From assembly GCF_050003625.1 (NCBI RefSeq), contig NC_134397.1, forward strand, positions 154,276,691 through 154,340,690: 64,000 nucleotides of DNA, written 5' to 3'. The stretch is from Haematobia irritans. Its lineage: Eukaryota; Arthropoda; Insecta; Diptera; Muscidae. Each line of letters begins with the position of its first letter. Positions within the stretch are counted from its first letter, which is position 1. The notes beneath the pieces are model-generated. The model was given only the letters and a program-made list of their open reading frames with translations. It had not been told where the DNA came from and did no database searches. A program made the translations under genes and the position numbers. This document shows, one piece after another, positions 41,677 to 53,086 of this stretch.

Positions 41677-44056
41677 CACTCTTAGAAAAATATGTTTTTC
41701 ATATGTTCCGATATAAACAAAATGTGTTTCGGGCACAATTTTAAAACACAATATATTTAAGTGCAAACATGTAATGTTCCTAAACTAACACTAAATGTTT
41801 GGGACATCTATGTTAATATGTTAGAATATATTATGTTTGGGGCATGAATGTTTCATAAAAATCATATGTAAATTTACAAATTTCGACTAAACATACATAT
41901 GTTGTGGTATTTTATTCAAAGCGACAGAGAGAGTATAGAGAAAGAAATAGAGATGGAAACCGGGAGAGTTGACAAAAGATATCAACATAACACAGCGAAA
42001 GAATCAAAAGAGAACAATTTCTGTGAAACCGCTTGAATGTTGTTTCGGAAAACTGTTTTATGATCAGGCCAAAAATTTGATATGCTTAAGTCTAAATATT
42101 ATTTAATTTGAATAAAGAGAATAGACATTCGGAACCAAGAGAGTAGACATTTGAAAAACAAACAGAATATGTTTTCGCCTTGAGAGCTGCATTTTATGTA
42201 TGTGTGGACATGTGTTTTGTTTATCATTTTGGCATTATGGGCACAATTTTTCGTTAAAAGAAATCAGGGGTCTTCATAAAAATAACGAAAGGGCACTATA
42301 CTCTTTTTAGAGTTGGGACAGTAAAATGAAATAAGGAGGAAATAGTGAAAAATTACACAGTAAAATGTATAAAAACAAAGTTTAGTTCCTCTTTATTAAT
42401 AAGTAGTCCACGAGGAGTTGACGGACACCATCAAATATAAAAGCGGGCATTAAGTTCGAGTTTTACGGCTAAAAAAAATTAAAAAGTTTATTTTCTTTAA
42501 AATTAATTAGAGCGATGGTGTTAAATGCTAGTAAAAAACTTTTCACGCTTAAATAAATTTTTGTTTATATTATAAAATTATTTATTTATGTTTATACACG
42601 CAAAGAAAAAAAAACGTTTGGAAAACGTGTACCGAAAACGTTTTTCTTTTGTTAGAGTTTTTTGAATTGCTTCGAAAATTTTAAACTTTTATCACCAAAA
42701 AAATTCGTTTGTTACAAAATTTTTATTTTTTCAATAAAAAAGGTTATTTTTGAAACAACAACACAGTCCATTTCGTTTATATCAAACACTGTTCTTTTCT
42801 GACTTTAGGTCTTTAATAAGACACATTTTACAGTTCAAAATTTAATATACTACAATGTAATGTTGAACATTTTTTCGGAATCTTCCGAACATATCTGGAA
42901 TATATGTAAAAAAAAAACAAAAAAAAAAACTTTGGCCGAAGCAGGGATCGAACCCACGACCCTTGGCATGCAAGTCGGACGTAGCAACCACTGCTCCACG
43001 GTCCCAAACTAAATGTTTGTTTCTGTTAAATAAACTTTGTTTATTCGGTTCGTGGGCGCCGCAAGCTATGCTATATAAATATAACTTATATGGATATTTA
43101 TCTATTGATGACCATAACAGGTACATAGCTCAGTGGTTAGTGTGTTGGCTTACAAAGTGCATGGTCCGCGGTTCGATTCTCCGTCCAGGCGAAAGGTAAA
43201 CAATTTTTAAAAACTTATAAAATCCAAAGAATTATTTTTTTGCGTGTACTCGACTCCACGTTCTTCTTTTGTTAGAGTTTTTGAATTCCTTCCAAATTTT
43301 AAAGTTTTGTACCAAAAACAGTTTTTTGTTACAAAATTGTTATTTTTGCAATAAAAAAATAATATTTTATCCAACAATCAGTCAATTTCGTTTATATCAA
43401 GCACTGTTACTGACTATAAATCTTTAATAACCCACATTTCGAAGTTTCATTAATATAGTGCAAATATAAATGTGTAAATTAAAAAAAAAGTGTTGGGTCG
43501 GAGCAGGGATTGAACCCACGACCCTTTGCATGCAAGGCAGACATGCTAACCACTGCTCCACGTGGCAAACAAATGTATGTTTCTGTTAAATAATGTTATG
43601 GGCTCGTGGGCGCTGCAAACTATGCTATATAAATGTAACTTATAACGATAATTATCTGCTGGTGACTATAACAGCTACGTAGCCCAGTGGATAGTGTGTT
43701 GGCTTACAAACTGTATGGTCCTCGGTTCGATTCTCCGTGGAGGCGAAAGGTAAAATTAAAAAAAAATTATAAAAGTGAATAATTTCTTCAACAATATTTG
43801 TATTACAGAAAAAGGTGCCAAGAACGAAAATATTTCGTGGAAGTGAAAATTACGAGTATGTTAGGGAATGAGCACAATCGTCTTTGGGAAAAATTCTTCC
43901 AAGCATATAATATTTTGGGACTCAAAATGCTTCCAAACATATAATATGTTCACATAAAACAAACATATTAATGTTTCGGCAGTATCCAATAATATATGTG
44001 CTTCCTGCAAAATATGTTTGGAACATATGTTAAAGAAGCGATTTTTTTTGAGGGTG
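41677..44056 (+). mobile_element. TIR element A, copy 3, containing a B insertion
   Basis: The left end is CACTCTTAGAAAAATATG. The right end is TTTTTTTTGAGGGTG. TA is duplicated (41675-41676 and 44057-44058). About 1.73 kb without the B insertion at 42597-43246. Its own Ala-like (43566 to 43497, minus) and Val-like (43672 to 43745, plus) modules are intact at the boxes. Confidence 0.9.
42597..43246 (+). mobile_element. TIR element B, copy 4 (650 bp), nested in element A
   Basis: The left end is CACGCAAAGAAAAAAAAACG and the right end is AATTATTTTTTTGCGTG. TA is duplicated (42595-42596 and 43247-43248); removal restores TGTTTATACTCGACTCC of A copy 1. The segment distal to the Val-like module is deleted compared with copy 3. 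Ala-like 43007 to 42935 (minus), Val-like 43121 to 43192 (plus). As a result four tRNA-like modules lie within 820 bp. Confidence 0.92.
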
Positions 44057-45157
44057 TACAATTAAATGTGCTGAATACTGTGAGTATCCTTCCATGTTTT
44101 GGTATAGCCCCCATTACACCGAACTCTCGATTTAACTCCTAGGGTTTCTAGAAATTGTAGTTTTTATCCGATTTGCCACAAATTGAAAATATACTGGCAT
44201 TTTAGACCCATAACAAAGTGTATATGATTTAGTTTTATCGGTCCATTTGGTAAGGCCTCAATATAGACCGAGTTCACTTATTGAGGGTATAGAAGGCGCA
44301 CTGATCATGAAAATTGCTTGAAACTGAATGCAAAATTTCCAGATTTTACTTATCCTATTCATTTAAATAATTGGGATGAAAATTCACAGATTTTAGATTT
44401 CAAATCAAGGCGTTATTTCATAATTTTCTTGTACACTTACAAGAGATGTTTATGATTCCCCTAAAACTCAAAAAAAAAGGGTTCTTATAAATTCAGAATT
44501 TGATGTAGTCTTCATAGGTAAAATCTGTGGGAAGCGTACTGGTTAAACTGATCTCTTTGAGAAAATATCTGTCATCAAACCCCCCTGAAATTTTCAAAGG
44601 AAACTATTATATTTGATTCATGGTGGTGGGTATTTAAGATTCGGCCCGGACGAACTTACTACTGTTTATACTTGTTTTTATTTGGTTTGTCATTTTGGGG
44701 CAAAAATTGGAAATCAATTTCCACTTATTATTTCTAGTCCGTGACAGAACAAGTAAGATTACAGCAAACACCATACAGTCCATTACCTAGCTTCAAAGGG
44801 AGTCCCCATTCTCATTTCTACCAGCTGTCACAACCAGCAACCCCGCTAACGTCTGACTGGAAAGATCCCCTCTTTTTTGTTCACGCTGATTTTTAATGTG
44901 AAAACCGAACATAGTAGCAGTCTTCATGAAAAAACAAGTTTATACGGCCGTAAGTTCGGCCAGGCCGAAGCTTATGTACCCTCCACCATGGATTGCGTAG
45001 AAACTTCTACTGAAGACTGTCATCCACAATCGAATTACTTGGGTTGCGATAACACTTACCGATGGCAAGGTATCTTAAAACTTCCTAATACCGTAATATA
45101 TACCACATAGTCCATACGTGGTATATATTAAACTAAAAGAGGCCGATTAAATACGTA

Positions 45158-45335
45158 TAAAAAAAAATTTCTATAGAAATAAAATTTGGAAAAAAATTTC
45201 TATAGAAATAAAATTTGGAAAATAAAATTCTATAGAAATAAAATTTTGACACAATTTTCTATAGAAATAAAAATTTGACCAAATTTTCTATAGAAATAAC
45301 ATTTTGACAATGTTTTCTATAAAAATAAAAAACTT
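45158..45335. repeat. 29-bp minisatellite inside an INE-like element
   Basis: About six units between GGCCGATTAAATACGTATAA and GGCTCGAGTGGCAACCATG. The same two flanks surround the array at 61480-61775, so this is a structural part of that INE-like subfamily. Confidence 0.9.
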
Positions 45336-46505
45336 TGGTAGATTATTTTTGGCTCGAGTGGCAACCATGATTATGAACCGATATGGACCAATTTTTGTGT
45401 GATGTGATTGGGGATCGGCTATATATAACTATAGACCGATATGCACCAATTTTGGCATGGTTATTAGCGGCCTTATACTAACCGGATCCGATGAATTTTG
45501 CTCCTCCAAGAGGCTCCGGAGATCAAATCTGTGGAACGGTTTATATGGGGGCTATATATAATTGTGGACCGATATGGAGCAATTCTTGCATGTTTGTTAG
45601 AGACCACATTCTGACACCATGTTCCAAATTTCAACCGGATCGGATGAATTTTACTCCTCCAAAAGGCTCCGGAAGACAAATCTGGGGATCGATCTATATG
45701 GGGGCTATATATAATTATGGACCGATATGGAACAATTCTTGCATGGTTGTTAGAGACCATATACTAAAACCACGTACCAAATTTCAACCGGATCGGATGA
45801 ATTTTGCTCCTCTAAGAGGCTCCGGAAGTCAAATCTGGGGATCGGCTTATATGGGGGCTATATATAATTATGGACCGATATGGACCAAGTTTGGTATGGT
45901 TGTTAGAGAGAATATACCAACACCACATACCAAATTTCAATTGGATAGGATGACTTTTGCTCCTCTAAGAGGCTCCGGAGGTAAAATCTGGGGATCGGTT
46001 TATATGGGGTCTATATATATTTATGGGCCGATGTGGACCAATTTTTGCATGGTCATTAGAGAACATATACCAACACCACGTACCAAATTTCAGCCGGATC
46101 GGATGAAATTTGCTTCTCTTAGAGGCTCCGCAAGCCAAATCGGGGGATCGGTTTATATGGGGTCTATATATAAATATAGACCGATGTGTACCAATTTTTG
46201 CATGGTTGTTAGAGACCATATACTAACACCATGTACCAAATTTCAGCCGGATCGGATGAAATGTGCTTCTCTTAGAGCAATCACAAACCAAATTTGGGGC
46301 CTATACGTAAAAGTGGACCGATATGGCCCATTTGCAATACCATCCGACCTACATCAATAACAACTACTTGTGCCAAGTTTCAAGTCGATAGCTTGTTTCG
46401 TTCGGAAGTTAGCGTGATTTCAAAAGACGGACGGACGGACGAACATGCTCAGATCGACTCCGAATTTCACCACGACCCAGAATATATATACTTGATGGGG
46501 TCTTA

Positions 46506-47497
46506 CACAGATAAAAATAAGTTTGAGAACCAATAACTTTTTTTGGAAAACCAATAACAAAATTTGTTAATTTTCCTGCAACAAACTAATTTGTCATTTT
46601 AATAACCATTATTACAAAAAAGTTGTCAGCAATCGTTACCATCAGAAGGCAACAAATAATTTGTGTTCTCAATAACATAATTTGTAAGTAATTTGTTGAG
46701 CATCCAACAGTACAAAATATTTGTTGTTGAACGTTACGTTTAATCCTCAACAAATATTTTTGAATTTGAACGAAAAAATTTGTATGTGGTTTGTTGGAGT
46801 CTATCAATGACCTGTAACAAATTTATTGGTGTATTGACAAAAAATCAAATTGAAATTGACAGAATTATGGCACCAAAATTGCAAAATTGCCGGAACAATT
46901 TTGGAGATATTTTGTTAAGTACACACAGAGAAGGAATATGCTATTTTTGGATGGGGAACATGTAACATTTGTAAATGTATTTTTTGTCCAGTGATATATA
47001 TTCTAGTTAATTAGAATTGTAATAACTCTAATCCCGATATTAATATGGTTTTATTAATTATCTCATACAACAAACACATTTTAGAAACAACCAAATTGAA
47101 AAATATAAGTTTTTCAAACATTTATGTTATGCTTTTCTGTATTCTCTGATGAATGAGCTCTTTGCTTGCTATCATACACGTGCATGTGCTCATACTCATT
47201 TTTTTCTAACGGTATTCTTCGCATACTTCTTTTAGCTTTCGTACATGTTCTCAGCGATGTGCGCGTAACCAGTCTTGTATTTTTGTTTTTGTTTTCATAT
47301 CGATAGCAGTCAACTATTTTCGCAACAAAACAATTTGTTGAAAATTCAGAATATTTCTATTATTTTCTCTGTCAAGCATCTACAAACACATTTCAACAAC
47401 AAATGCCTCATATTCAATAGACAAATTTGTTGAGCATCAGCAGATTTTACATACAAATAAAGTTGTTAATATTTATTTGCAGTTATTTTTTTGTGTG
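46506..47497. mobile_element. TIR element K (992 bp)
   Basis: The left end is CACAGATAAAAATAAGTTTG and the reverse complement of the right end is CACACAAAAAAATAACTGC. TA is duplicated (46504-46505 and 47498-47499). The interior repeats AACAAATTTGTTG-type words on both strands (46550-46760 and 47330-47470), giving extended subterminal inverted repeats. No coding capacity. Confidence 0.8.
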
Positions 47498-47557
47498 TAG
47501 AGCAATATTTCGATGTGTTACAAACGGAATGACAAAGTTAATATGTGGAGGGTATAA

Positions 47558-48640
47558 TAACAACTCAGCCGAGAGAGATAGAGAAGATGGCTCTTTTGGA
47601 TTTTCACATATTCATCAGACCTGTTTATTGGACAAAATTCTGATTTCAATTATTAGATAAGTCAACCCTCAATTGATCGAATTTCGAAAAGTCCCTATCT
47701 TATGTGTACGAAAATGTATTTATTATTCTCATAAAATTATTATACCCATATACGAGTATAGATGGTAATAATTACCCAAATGACAATTCACCATAAACAA
47801 TATTTCTGTCCAGTCCTTGGAAATTCTATATTATTACAGATATTATTATTACCGATATCTGATTATAGTAAAATGTTAATTTTATTCTTTCACCGCAAAG
47901 AATACACATACATTTTCCAATCTCTCTGCATGTGGGTGAAACACACAATCTCATAAATTTCAATTTTCATAATTTATTACAATTAACTATTCTCAATTTA
48001 ATATTAAAGTAAAGTAATTTTATTGGTCCGTCATTGTTCTGTGAACGCGAAACGAATATGATTGCTTTTCCCCTTATTCCCCCATATGACAACGATGTCC
48101 AATGGACCAACCGACCGACCGACCGATCGATCGACCAACACATCCTTTCGATGAATGTTCACATTATGGTGTGTTAATTGAATTTCATTACACGCCGTCA
48201 ATTAAACACATGCATGAATGGCTATTGTAGAACTCAATCAATAATGACATTTTCAAAATGCAGCCAATGTTAAATGACTGCCCATCTATAGTTGAGAATC
48301 CAAAGCTGTTTGGTGGATGTTGTAGCTCTGGAAGTTACTGCAAGAAGATCCAACCATATAAGGTTTGCAATAGCAGCAATGACACAGAACGCTAATACAT
48401 TGAACAAAATTGAGAAGCTTCGGTTACGGATGCTCCCATAACGAAATGTGGCATAAAAAGGCGATTGTTGAATTCAGTGAGTATATACGGAGAAAAATAT
48501 TACCAAAAAAAATTTTTTTAAGTAACAATTTAATTGAATTTAAGACAAGTGTAATCAGCATTATATTAAGGTGTACATAAGGGACCTGCATAAATGTATT
48601 TGCCCGACAAATCCTTCAGTCAAGACATGCTAGCATAAAT
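47558..48640. other. Unique non-coding DNA
   Basis: No exon or repeat family recognised. A short CGAC/CGAT simple repeat lies at 48108-48136. Confidence 0.5.
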
Positions 48641-48647
48641 GTGAGGA

Positions 48648-49113
48648 CCAGTGCTGCCAGTATTTTTCTGATTCTTGTCCCCAAATTGGTATGTTTTTAT
48701 CCCCAAAAATCCCCAATTTAAATTAAAATTCCCCAATAAAATTTTGACAAGTTTTTTTGTGAAAAATAAAAAATAATGAAATAGGCCCTGCTGTGCAAAA
48801 TAAGTAATAATTAAAAAATTTAAAATATATATAAAATGTTTGTCATGCCAGCTGTAATTAGATTTCGAAACACAAAACCAGGATACCGGTGATCGTCTTT
48901 CTAATGCCCGAGATAAAAATGGGAGTTCGGTCAACATGTATTTATAAAATTTAGTAAAATTGTGTGGTAGATAAATAAAAGAAGATGGACCATTGTCAAC
49001 ATTTCTATAATTATGGGATGATGTATTGTCCAAATCAATGGTGAACAATGATGAATTTAGGAGCGAGTCCACACGAAATGAGTAAAATTATAAATTAGCC
49101 CCTGGGCCACCAC
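48648..49113. other. Possible hAT-like terminal fragment and unassigned sequence
   Basis: CAGTGCTGCCAGTATTTTTC at 48649 resembles a hAT-type end, and CCCCAAA/CCCCAATTT words follow. No opposite end was found. The 150-codon minus-strand frame here is AT-rich, crosses the putative terminus and has no domain. Confidence 0.3.
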
Positions 49114-49249
49114 CAGCGTTGCCACAATGAATTTTTATTTTGGACCAAGATTTTTCCAAAATTGAACCAAAATTCCTACCAGCGGATCATTTTACCAAAT
49201 TAAATTAACATCATTTAAAAGTTAAAATTTTTCCAAAATTTTACTGTCA

Positions 49250-49865
49250 AATTTTTATTTCTATTAAAAATTTTTATTTCTATTTATTTCTATAGAAAAT
49301 TTTGTAAAAATTTTATTTCTATAGAAAACTTTGTCAAAATTTTATTTCTATATAAAATTTTGTAAAAAATTTAATTCTTTAGATTTTTTTGTCAAAATTT
49401 TATTTCTATAGAAAATTTTGTCACAATTTTATTTCTATAGAAAATTTTGTCAAAATTCTATTTCTATAGAAAATTTTGTCAAAATTTTATTTCTATAAAA
49501 AATTTTGTAAAAATTTAATTTCTATAGAAAATTTTGTCAAAATTTTATTTCTATAGAAAATTTGGTCAAAATTCTATTTCTATAGAATTTTTTGTCAAAA
49601 CTTTAATTATATAAAAATTTTATTTCTATAGAAAATTTTGTCACAATTTTACTTCTATAGAAAATGTCACCAAAATTTTATTTCTATAGAAAATTTTTTT
49701 CCAAATTTTATTTCTATAGAAAATTTTATCAAAATTTCATTTCATTAGGAAATGTTGTCATGATTTCATTGCTATAGTAATCCAAAACTTTATTTCAATA
49801 AAAAAAAAATTATTTCTATAGAAAATTTTGTCAAATTTGTATTTCTATAGAAAATTTGTCAAACT
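49250..49865. repeat. 29-bp minisatellite inside the hAT-type element
   Basis: About 20 degenerate units; it continues after the SINE at 50224-50365. Confidence 0.95.
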
Positions 49866-49878
49866 TTTATTTCTATAG

Positions 49879-50223
49879 GGAGCCACCGTGGTGCAATGGT
49901 TAGCATGCCCGCCTTGCATACATAAGGTCGTGGGTTCGATTCCTGCTTCGACCGAACACCAAAAAGTTTTTCAGCGGTGGATTACCCACCTCAGTAATGC
50001 TGGTGACATTTCTGAGGGTTTCAAAGCTTCTCTAAGTGGTTTCACTGCAATGTGGAAAGCCGTTCGGACTCGGCTATAAAAAGGAGATCCCTTGTCATTG
50101 AGCTTAACATGGAATCGGGCAGCACTCAGTGATAAGAGAGAAGTTCACCAATGTGGTATCACAATGGACTGAATAGTCTAAGTGAGCCTGATACACCGGG
50201 CTGCCACCTAACCTAACCTAACC
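49879..50223 (+). mobile_element. tRNA-derived SINE, full length (345 bp), best copy
   Basis: Head GGAGCCACCGTGGTGCAATG with A box TGGTGCAATGG, UGC-type loop CTTGCAT and B box GGGTTCGATTCC. Body runs from CACCAAAAAGTTTTTCAGCG to GATACACCGGGCTGCC, then the CCTAACCTAACC tail. TTTATTTCTATAG flanks both sides (49866-49878 and 50224-50236), but this string is also the minisatellite unit, so it is weak evidence of duplication. No poly-A tail. RNA polymerase III transcription is predicted, and retroposition would need an unidentified LINE partner. Confidence 0.92.
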
Positions 50224-50654
50224 TTTATTTCTATAGAAAGTTATTGCAAAATTTTATTTTTATTTTTACAAAATTTTTGCATTATTTTGTATCTGTACAA
50301 ATTTTTTTTAAAGTTTATTTTATTTGTATAGAAATTTTTGTCAAAATTTTATTTCTAGTTATTTTGAAAAAATACCGATTTAACGAAAATGGACCAAAAT
50401 CAACCGAATTCCATTTGGTCCGACCATCGGACCAAACTAAAAAATTTATAATTTTTTGAACCAATTTTGGTCCGATCGGACCAAAATGTCAACCCTGGCC
50501 ACCGCAATAAAATCCTGTGTCCCATTCTAGTCCAAATGCTCCATTTGCACCCTATTGTATACCGTGGAATAAAGAGGAACAACGTTTTCTTTTTTAAATT
50601 TTGAAGTTGTGCATATTTGTAGAAATTAAAGATTTTCATGGAAATCTCATTTAT

Positions 50655-51475
50655 CACGCAGCGAAGGAATATGATCACCCCAACCATGTTCTAAGAGCAA
50701 AATGTTACTTTTTCACGGAAAATATGTAGCATGTTTGTCGAAACCATGTTCTTTTCTCCGAAATTATGTATCTGATTTCGGAAAGCATGTTACGTTTGAC
50801 GAGAAAAGAATAATTTTGAGACAAAAATGTTACATGATCGCTGTGAAAAAATAACATGGTGCTCTGGATACATGTTTGAGGTAGAGGTGTGCACGTGAGT
50901 AATAGTTTACTCACGCTCACGCACACTCACGACTGAAAAATCATACTCATGGACACTCACACACGATATTTTTTGGTAGGACTCACGCTCACGCACACTC
51001 ACGAAAAGAAAATTTGTACTCATGCACACTCACGCACGAAAAGTCGTGGCTCACGAAAAATACCGTGACTCACGAAAAATATCGTGACTCACGAATAATT
51101 TTATGATTAATTTACCTTACCGAAGTGTCTGAAAACATGAGCATTATTAAAATCGAGAGTGTTATTAAACTCTTAACATCACAGGTGTCACTAAAATTGT
51201 AATTGAATTTAACTCTTAAGCGTTTTATGTTGGTGAGCAGGAATATTTTCGTGAGTGTAATTCGTTACTCACGCACACTCACGAAGATATTATTTTCGTG
51301 ACTCACGCTCATGCACGACATTTTGGTTTGTTAATCACGCTCACGCACACTCACGCTGTTGTCATGAGCGTGACTCACGACTCACGCACGAATCACGAAA
51401 ATTTTCGTGAGTCACGACAATTTCGTGTCACGTGCACACCTCTAGTTTGAGGTGATCATATTCCTTCTCTAGGTG
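50655..51475. mobile_element. TIR element L, copy 1, split by a hAT-type MITE
   Basis: The left end is CACGCAGCGAAGGAATATG, continuing ATCACCCCAACCATG. The reverse complement of the right end is CACCTAGAGAAGGAATATG, continuing ATCACCTCAAAC. Flanking dinucleotides are AT on both sides. The interior repeats CATGTT-type words. A second, 144-bp copy is at 63225-63368. Confidence 0.7.
50882..51444. mobile_element. hAT-type MITE built of ACTCACG repeats (563 bp)
   Basis: Perfect 17-bp inverted ends TAGAGGTGTGCACGTGA and TCACGTGCACACCTCTA. The 8-bp duplication GTTTGAGG lies at 50874-50881 and 51445-51452. Much of the interior is arrays of CTCACGCACACTCACG-type words and their complements (CGTGAGT), leaving a less repetitive centre at about 51105-51235. 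TIR and duplication place it with hAT elements. Confidence 0.9.
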
Positions 51476-51659
51476 ATTATACTGAACCGTTTTCGATCAA
51501 AAATCCCCAAATTTAACGAAAAATGTCTATTAATCAGAAATTCAATTTTTACCTCCTATATCCCTAAGTCGTAAAGTTAAACGGTCCATGAATGTGGTCA
51601 AAGGGATAAAGTCAAAGGCAGCAAATATTTTTTTATGGACGTAAACATCGATTATAAAA

Positions 51660-52145
51660 AATCGGCTTAGACCTTCCAATTGTTGACAAAAAAATCGATT
51701 ACTCGAAAGTAGATTGTTTTCCTATGACCCCACAGTCACTGTGGTGTAAAAGTTAATCGATTGGTCGATCGATGTTACGATTTTCAAAAAACAAAATCGT
51801 TTTAATTCGATTTTCAAAAAAATCAAAAGCCGACATAGACCTTACAATTGTGGATAAAAAAATCGATTACTCGAAAAGTAGATTGTTTTCCTGTGACCCC
51901 ACAGTCACTGTGGTGTAAAAGTTAATCGATTGGTCGATCGATGTTACGAAAAAATCAAAAGCCGACATAGACCTTACAATTGTGGACAAAAAATCGATTA
52001 CTTGAAAAGTAGATTGTTTTCCTGTGACACCACAGTCACTGTGGTGTAAAAGTTAATCGATTGGTCGATCGATGTTACGATTTTCAAAAACAAAATCGTT
52101 TTAATTCGATTTTCAAAAAAATCAAAAGCCGATTCCGATTCTTCG
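51660..52145. repeat. Satellite-like tandem array, three units
   Basis: Three units of about 180, 125 and 155 bp, each with AAAATCGATTACTCGAAA, the palindrome CCACAGTCACTGTGG, and TAATCGATTGGTCGATCGAT. The middle unit lacks about 48 bp around AATCGTTTTAATTCGATT. The units are about 95% alike, suggesting recent duplication or satellite origin. Confidence 0.85.
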
Positions 52146-52446
52146 ACTTTTTTGTCTACGATATTATTGGAAAAGTTCATTCGAAAAGTCCTTTTTCTAT
52201 ATTTGTGTTTCTATAACCAATGTGGTCTTATGATTAATCGATTAGTATATACTGGATTGTTAAAGTCTATTATTCGAATTTTAAGATTATAAAAAGTCGA
52301 CATAGACCGTTTCGAAAAAATCCGATAAATTAGAAAATCGAATTTTGGTTGTTATATCCTTATGGGTAATAGGACCTGCACTTGTACGCAGGTAATGGGC
52401 TCACTTCAACGAATTTCCAACAGAGTCGAAAAATTGACCTCGCCCA

Positions 52447-53086
52447 CACTCTAAAAAGGTTTACTTGGATCCAAAGATTTTGACCTTCCCTTAAGGATTG
52501 TGGTATTGACTCCGAGCCAAATAAGTGGATTTAAAATAAAGACATTTTTAGCGACCTATCTAGCTTTAAACTTAAAATTAGGGTACAGATCTCATTTATC
52601 GAATTTGAATTCTTTTTCTCGGTATATTTAACAGCTATTCACGTACAAACAAATGCCATATATAAGGGTTTTTTAATTCCAAAATACTTTAAACCAAAGA
52701 CGCTAAATCCTCAAAATAAGTCTTAGAATATATTTTAAGACGCTCTTGTCTTAAATCTAAAGGACGATTTCTTTAAATCAAAAATGTGTTTCTTTACTTT
52801 AAGAAAATTTGCCCTAATTCAAAGACATACAGCCTTAACAGAGGGACGCACATTTCCAAAATTTGTGTCCTAAATTTAATTTAAAAAATTTTTGGTGCAA
52901 ACATTTTAATTTTTATTTTAATTAAAATTTCATTAGTTAAAAAAATTGTGCTTAATATTTTGTAAATTTCTCATCCTAAAATTTTAGTTGTGGAATCTTT
53001 AATATCACGTAAATATTTTACATACATCCAAAATATCCAATATTGGTTTTTTCAACAACCCCTGGTCAAGAACATTTACCTCAGTG
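52447..53086 (+). mobile_element. TIR element G, copy 2 (640 bp)
   Basis: The left end is CACTCTAAAAAGGTTTACTT. The right end is AACATTTACCTCAGTG. Flanks are CA on the left and TA on the right, probably an old duplication with one transition. It is the unbroken version of the copy at 13691. Confidence 0.7.

Larger units (their letters stand above)
40440..44676 (+). mobile_element. INE-1-like element, divergent subfamily, hosting A and B
   Basis: It starts TATACCCACCACCATAGAAT, then GTATATATATTCTTGATCAG (very close to Drosophila INE-1 wording) and about seven units of about 155 bp with CGATCTCCCGATTTTACTTC. It is broken by element A at 41677 and resumes at 44059. It ends GATTCGGCCCGGACGAACTT and TATACTTGTTTTT. 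Confidence 0.88.
44933..47557 (-). mobile_element. INE-1-like element with minisatellite and element K insertion
   Basis: The 3' end is at the left (ACAAGTTTATACGGCCGTAA, hairpin TTCGGCCAGGCCGAA). Then come the 29-bp minisatellite (45158-45335), about six 150-bp units, the GACGGACGGACGGAC block, and the 5' end GTGGAGGGTATAATAA. Element K interrupts at 46506; GGTCT before and TAGAGCAATATTTCG after rejoin. The 289-codon frame at 45491-46360 is the 150-bp period read in one frame, not a gene. Confidence 0.88.
49114..50497. mobile_element. hAT-type element with minisatellite and SINE inside
   Basis: The left end is CAGCGTTGCCACAATG and the reverse complement of the right end is CAGGGTTGACATTTTGG. 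The flanking 8-mers GCCACCAC (49106-49113) and GCCACCGC (50498-50505) agree at 7 of 8 positions, as expected of an old hAT duplication. The inside of the right end has GGTCCGATCGGACC palindromes. The interior is mostly 29-bp minisatellite plus the SINE at 49879. Confidence 0.7.

Noticed and set aside
45491..46360. 289-codon frame, the longest in the window, with repeated GAIYNYGPIW-type peptide
   Set aside because: It is the 150-bp unit of an INE-like element read in one frame (150 is divisible by 3). Other copies give the same peptide in either strand with stops; no domain.
48620..49072. 150-codon minus-strand frame
   Set aside because: AT-rich, overlaps a putative transposon end, no domain or codon bias.
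49866..50236. 13-bp target duplication of the SINE at 49879
   Set aside because: TTTATTTCTATAG is also the minisatellite unit, so its presence on both sides is expected without duplication; kept only as weak evidence.
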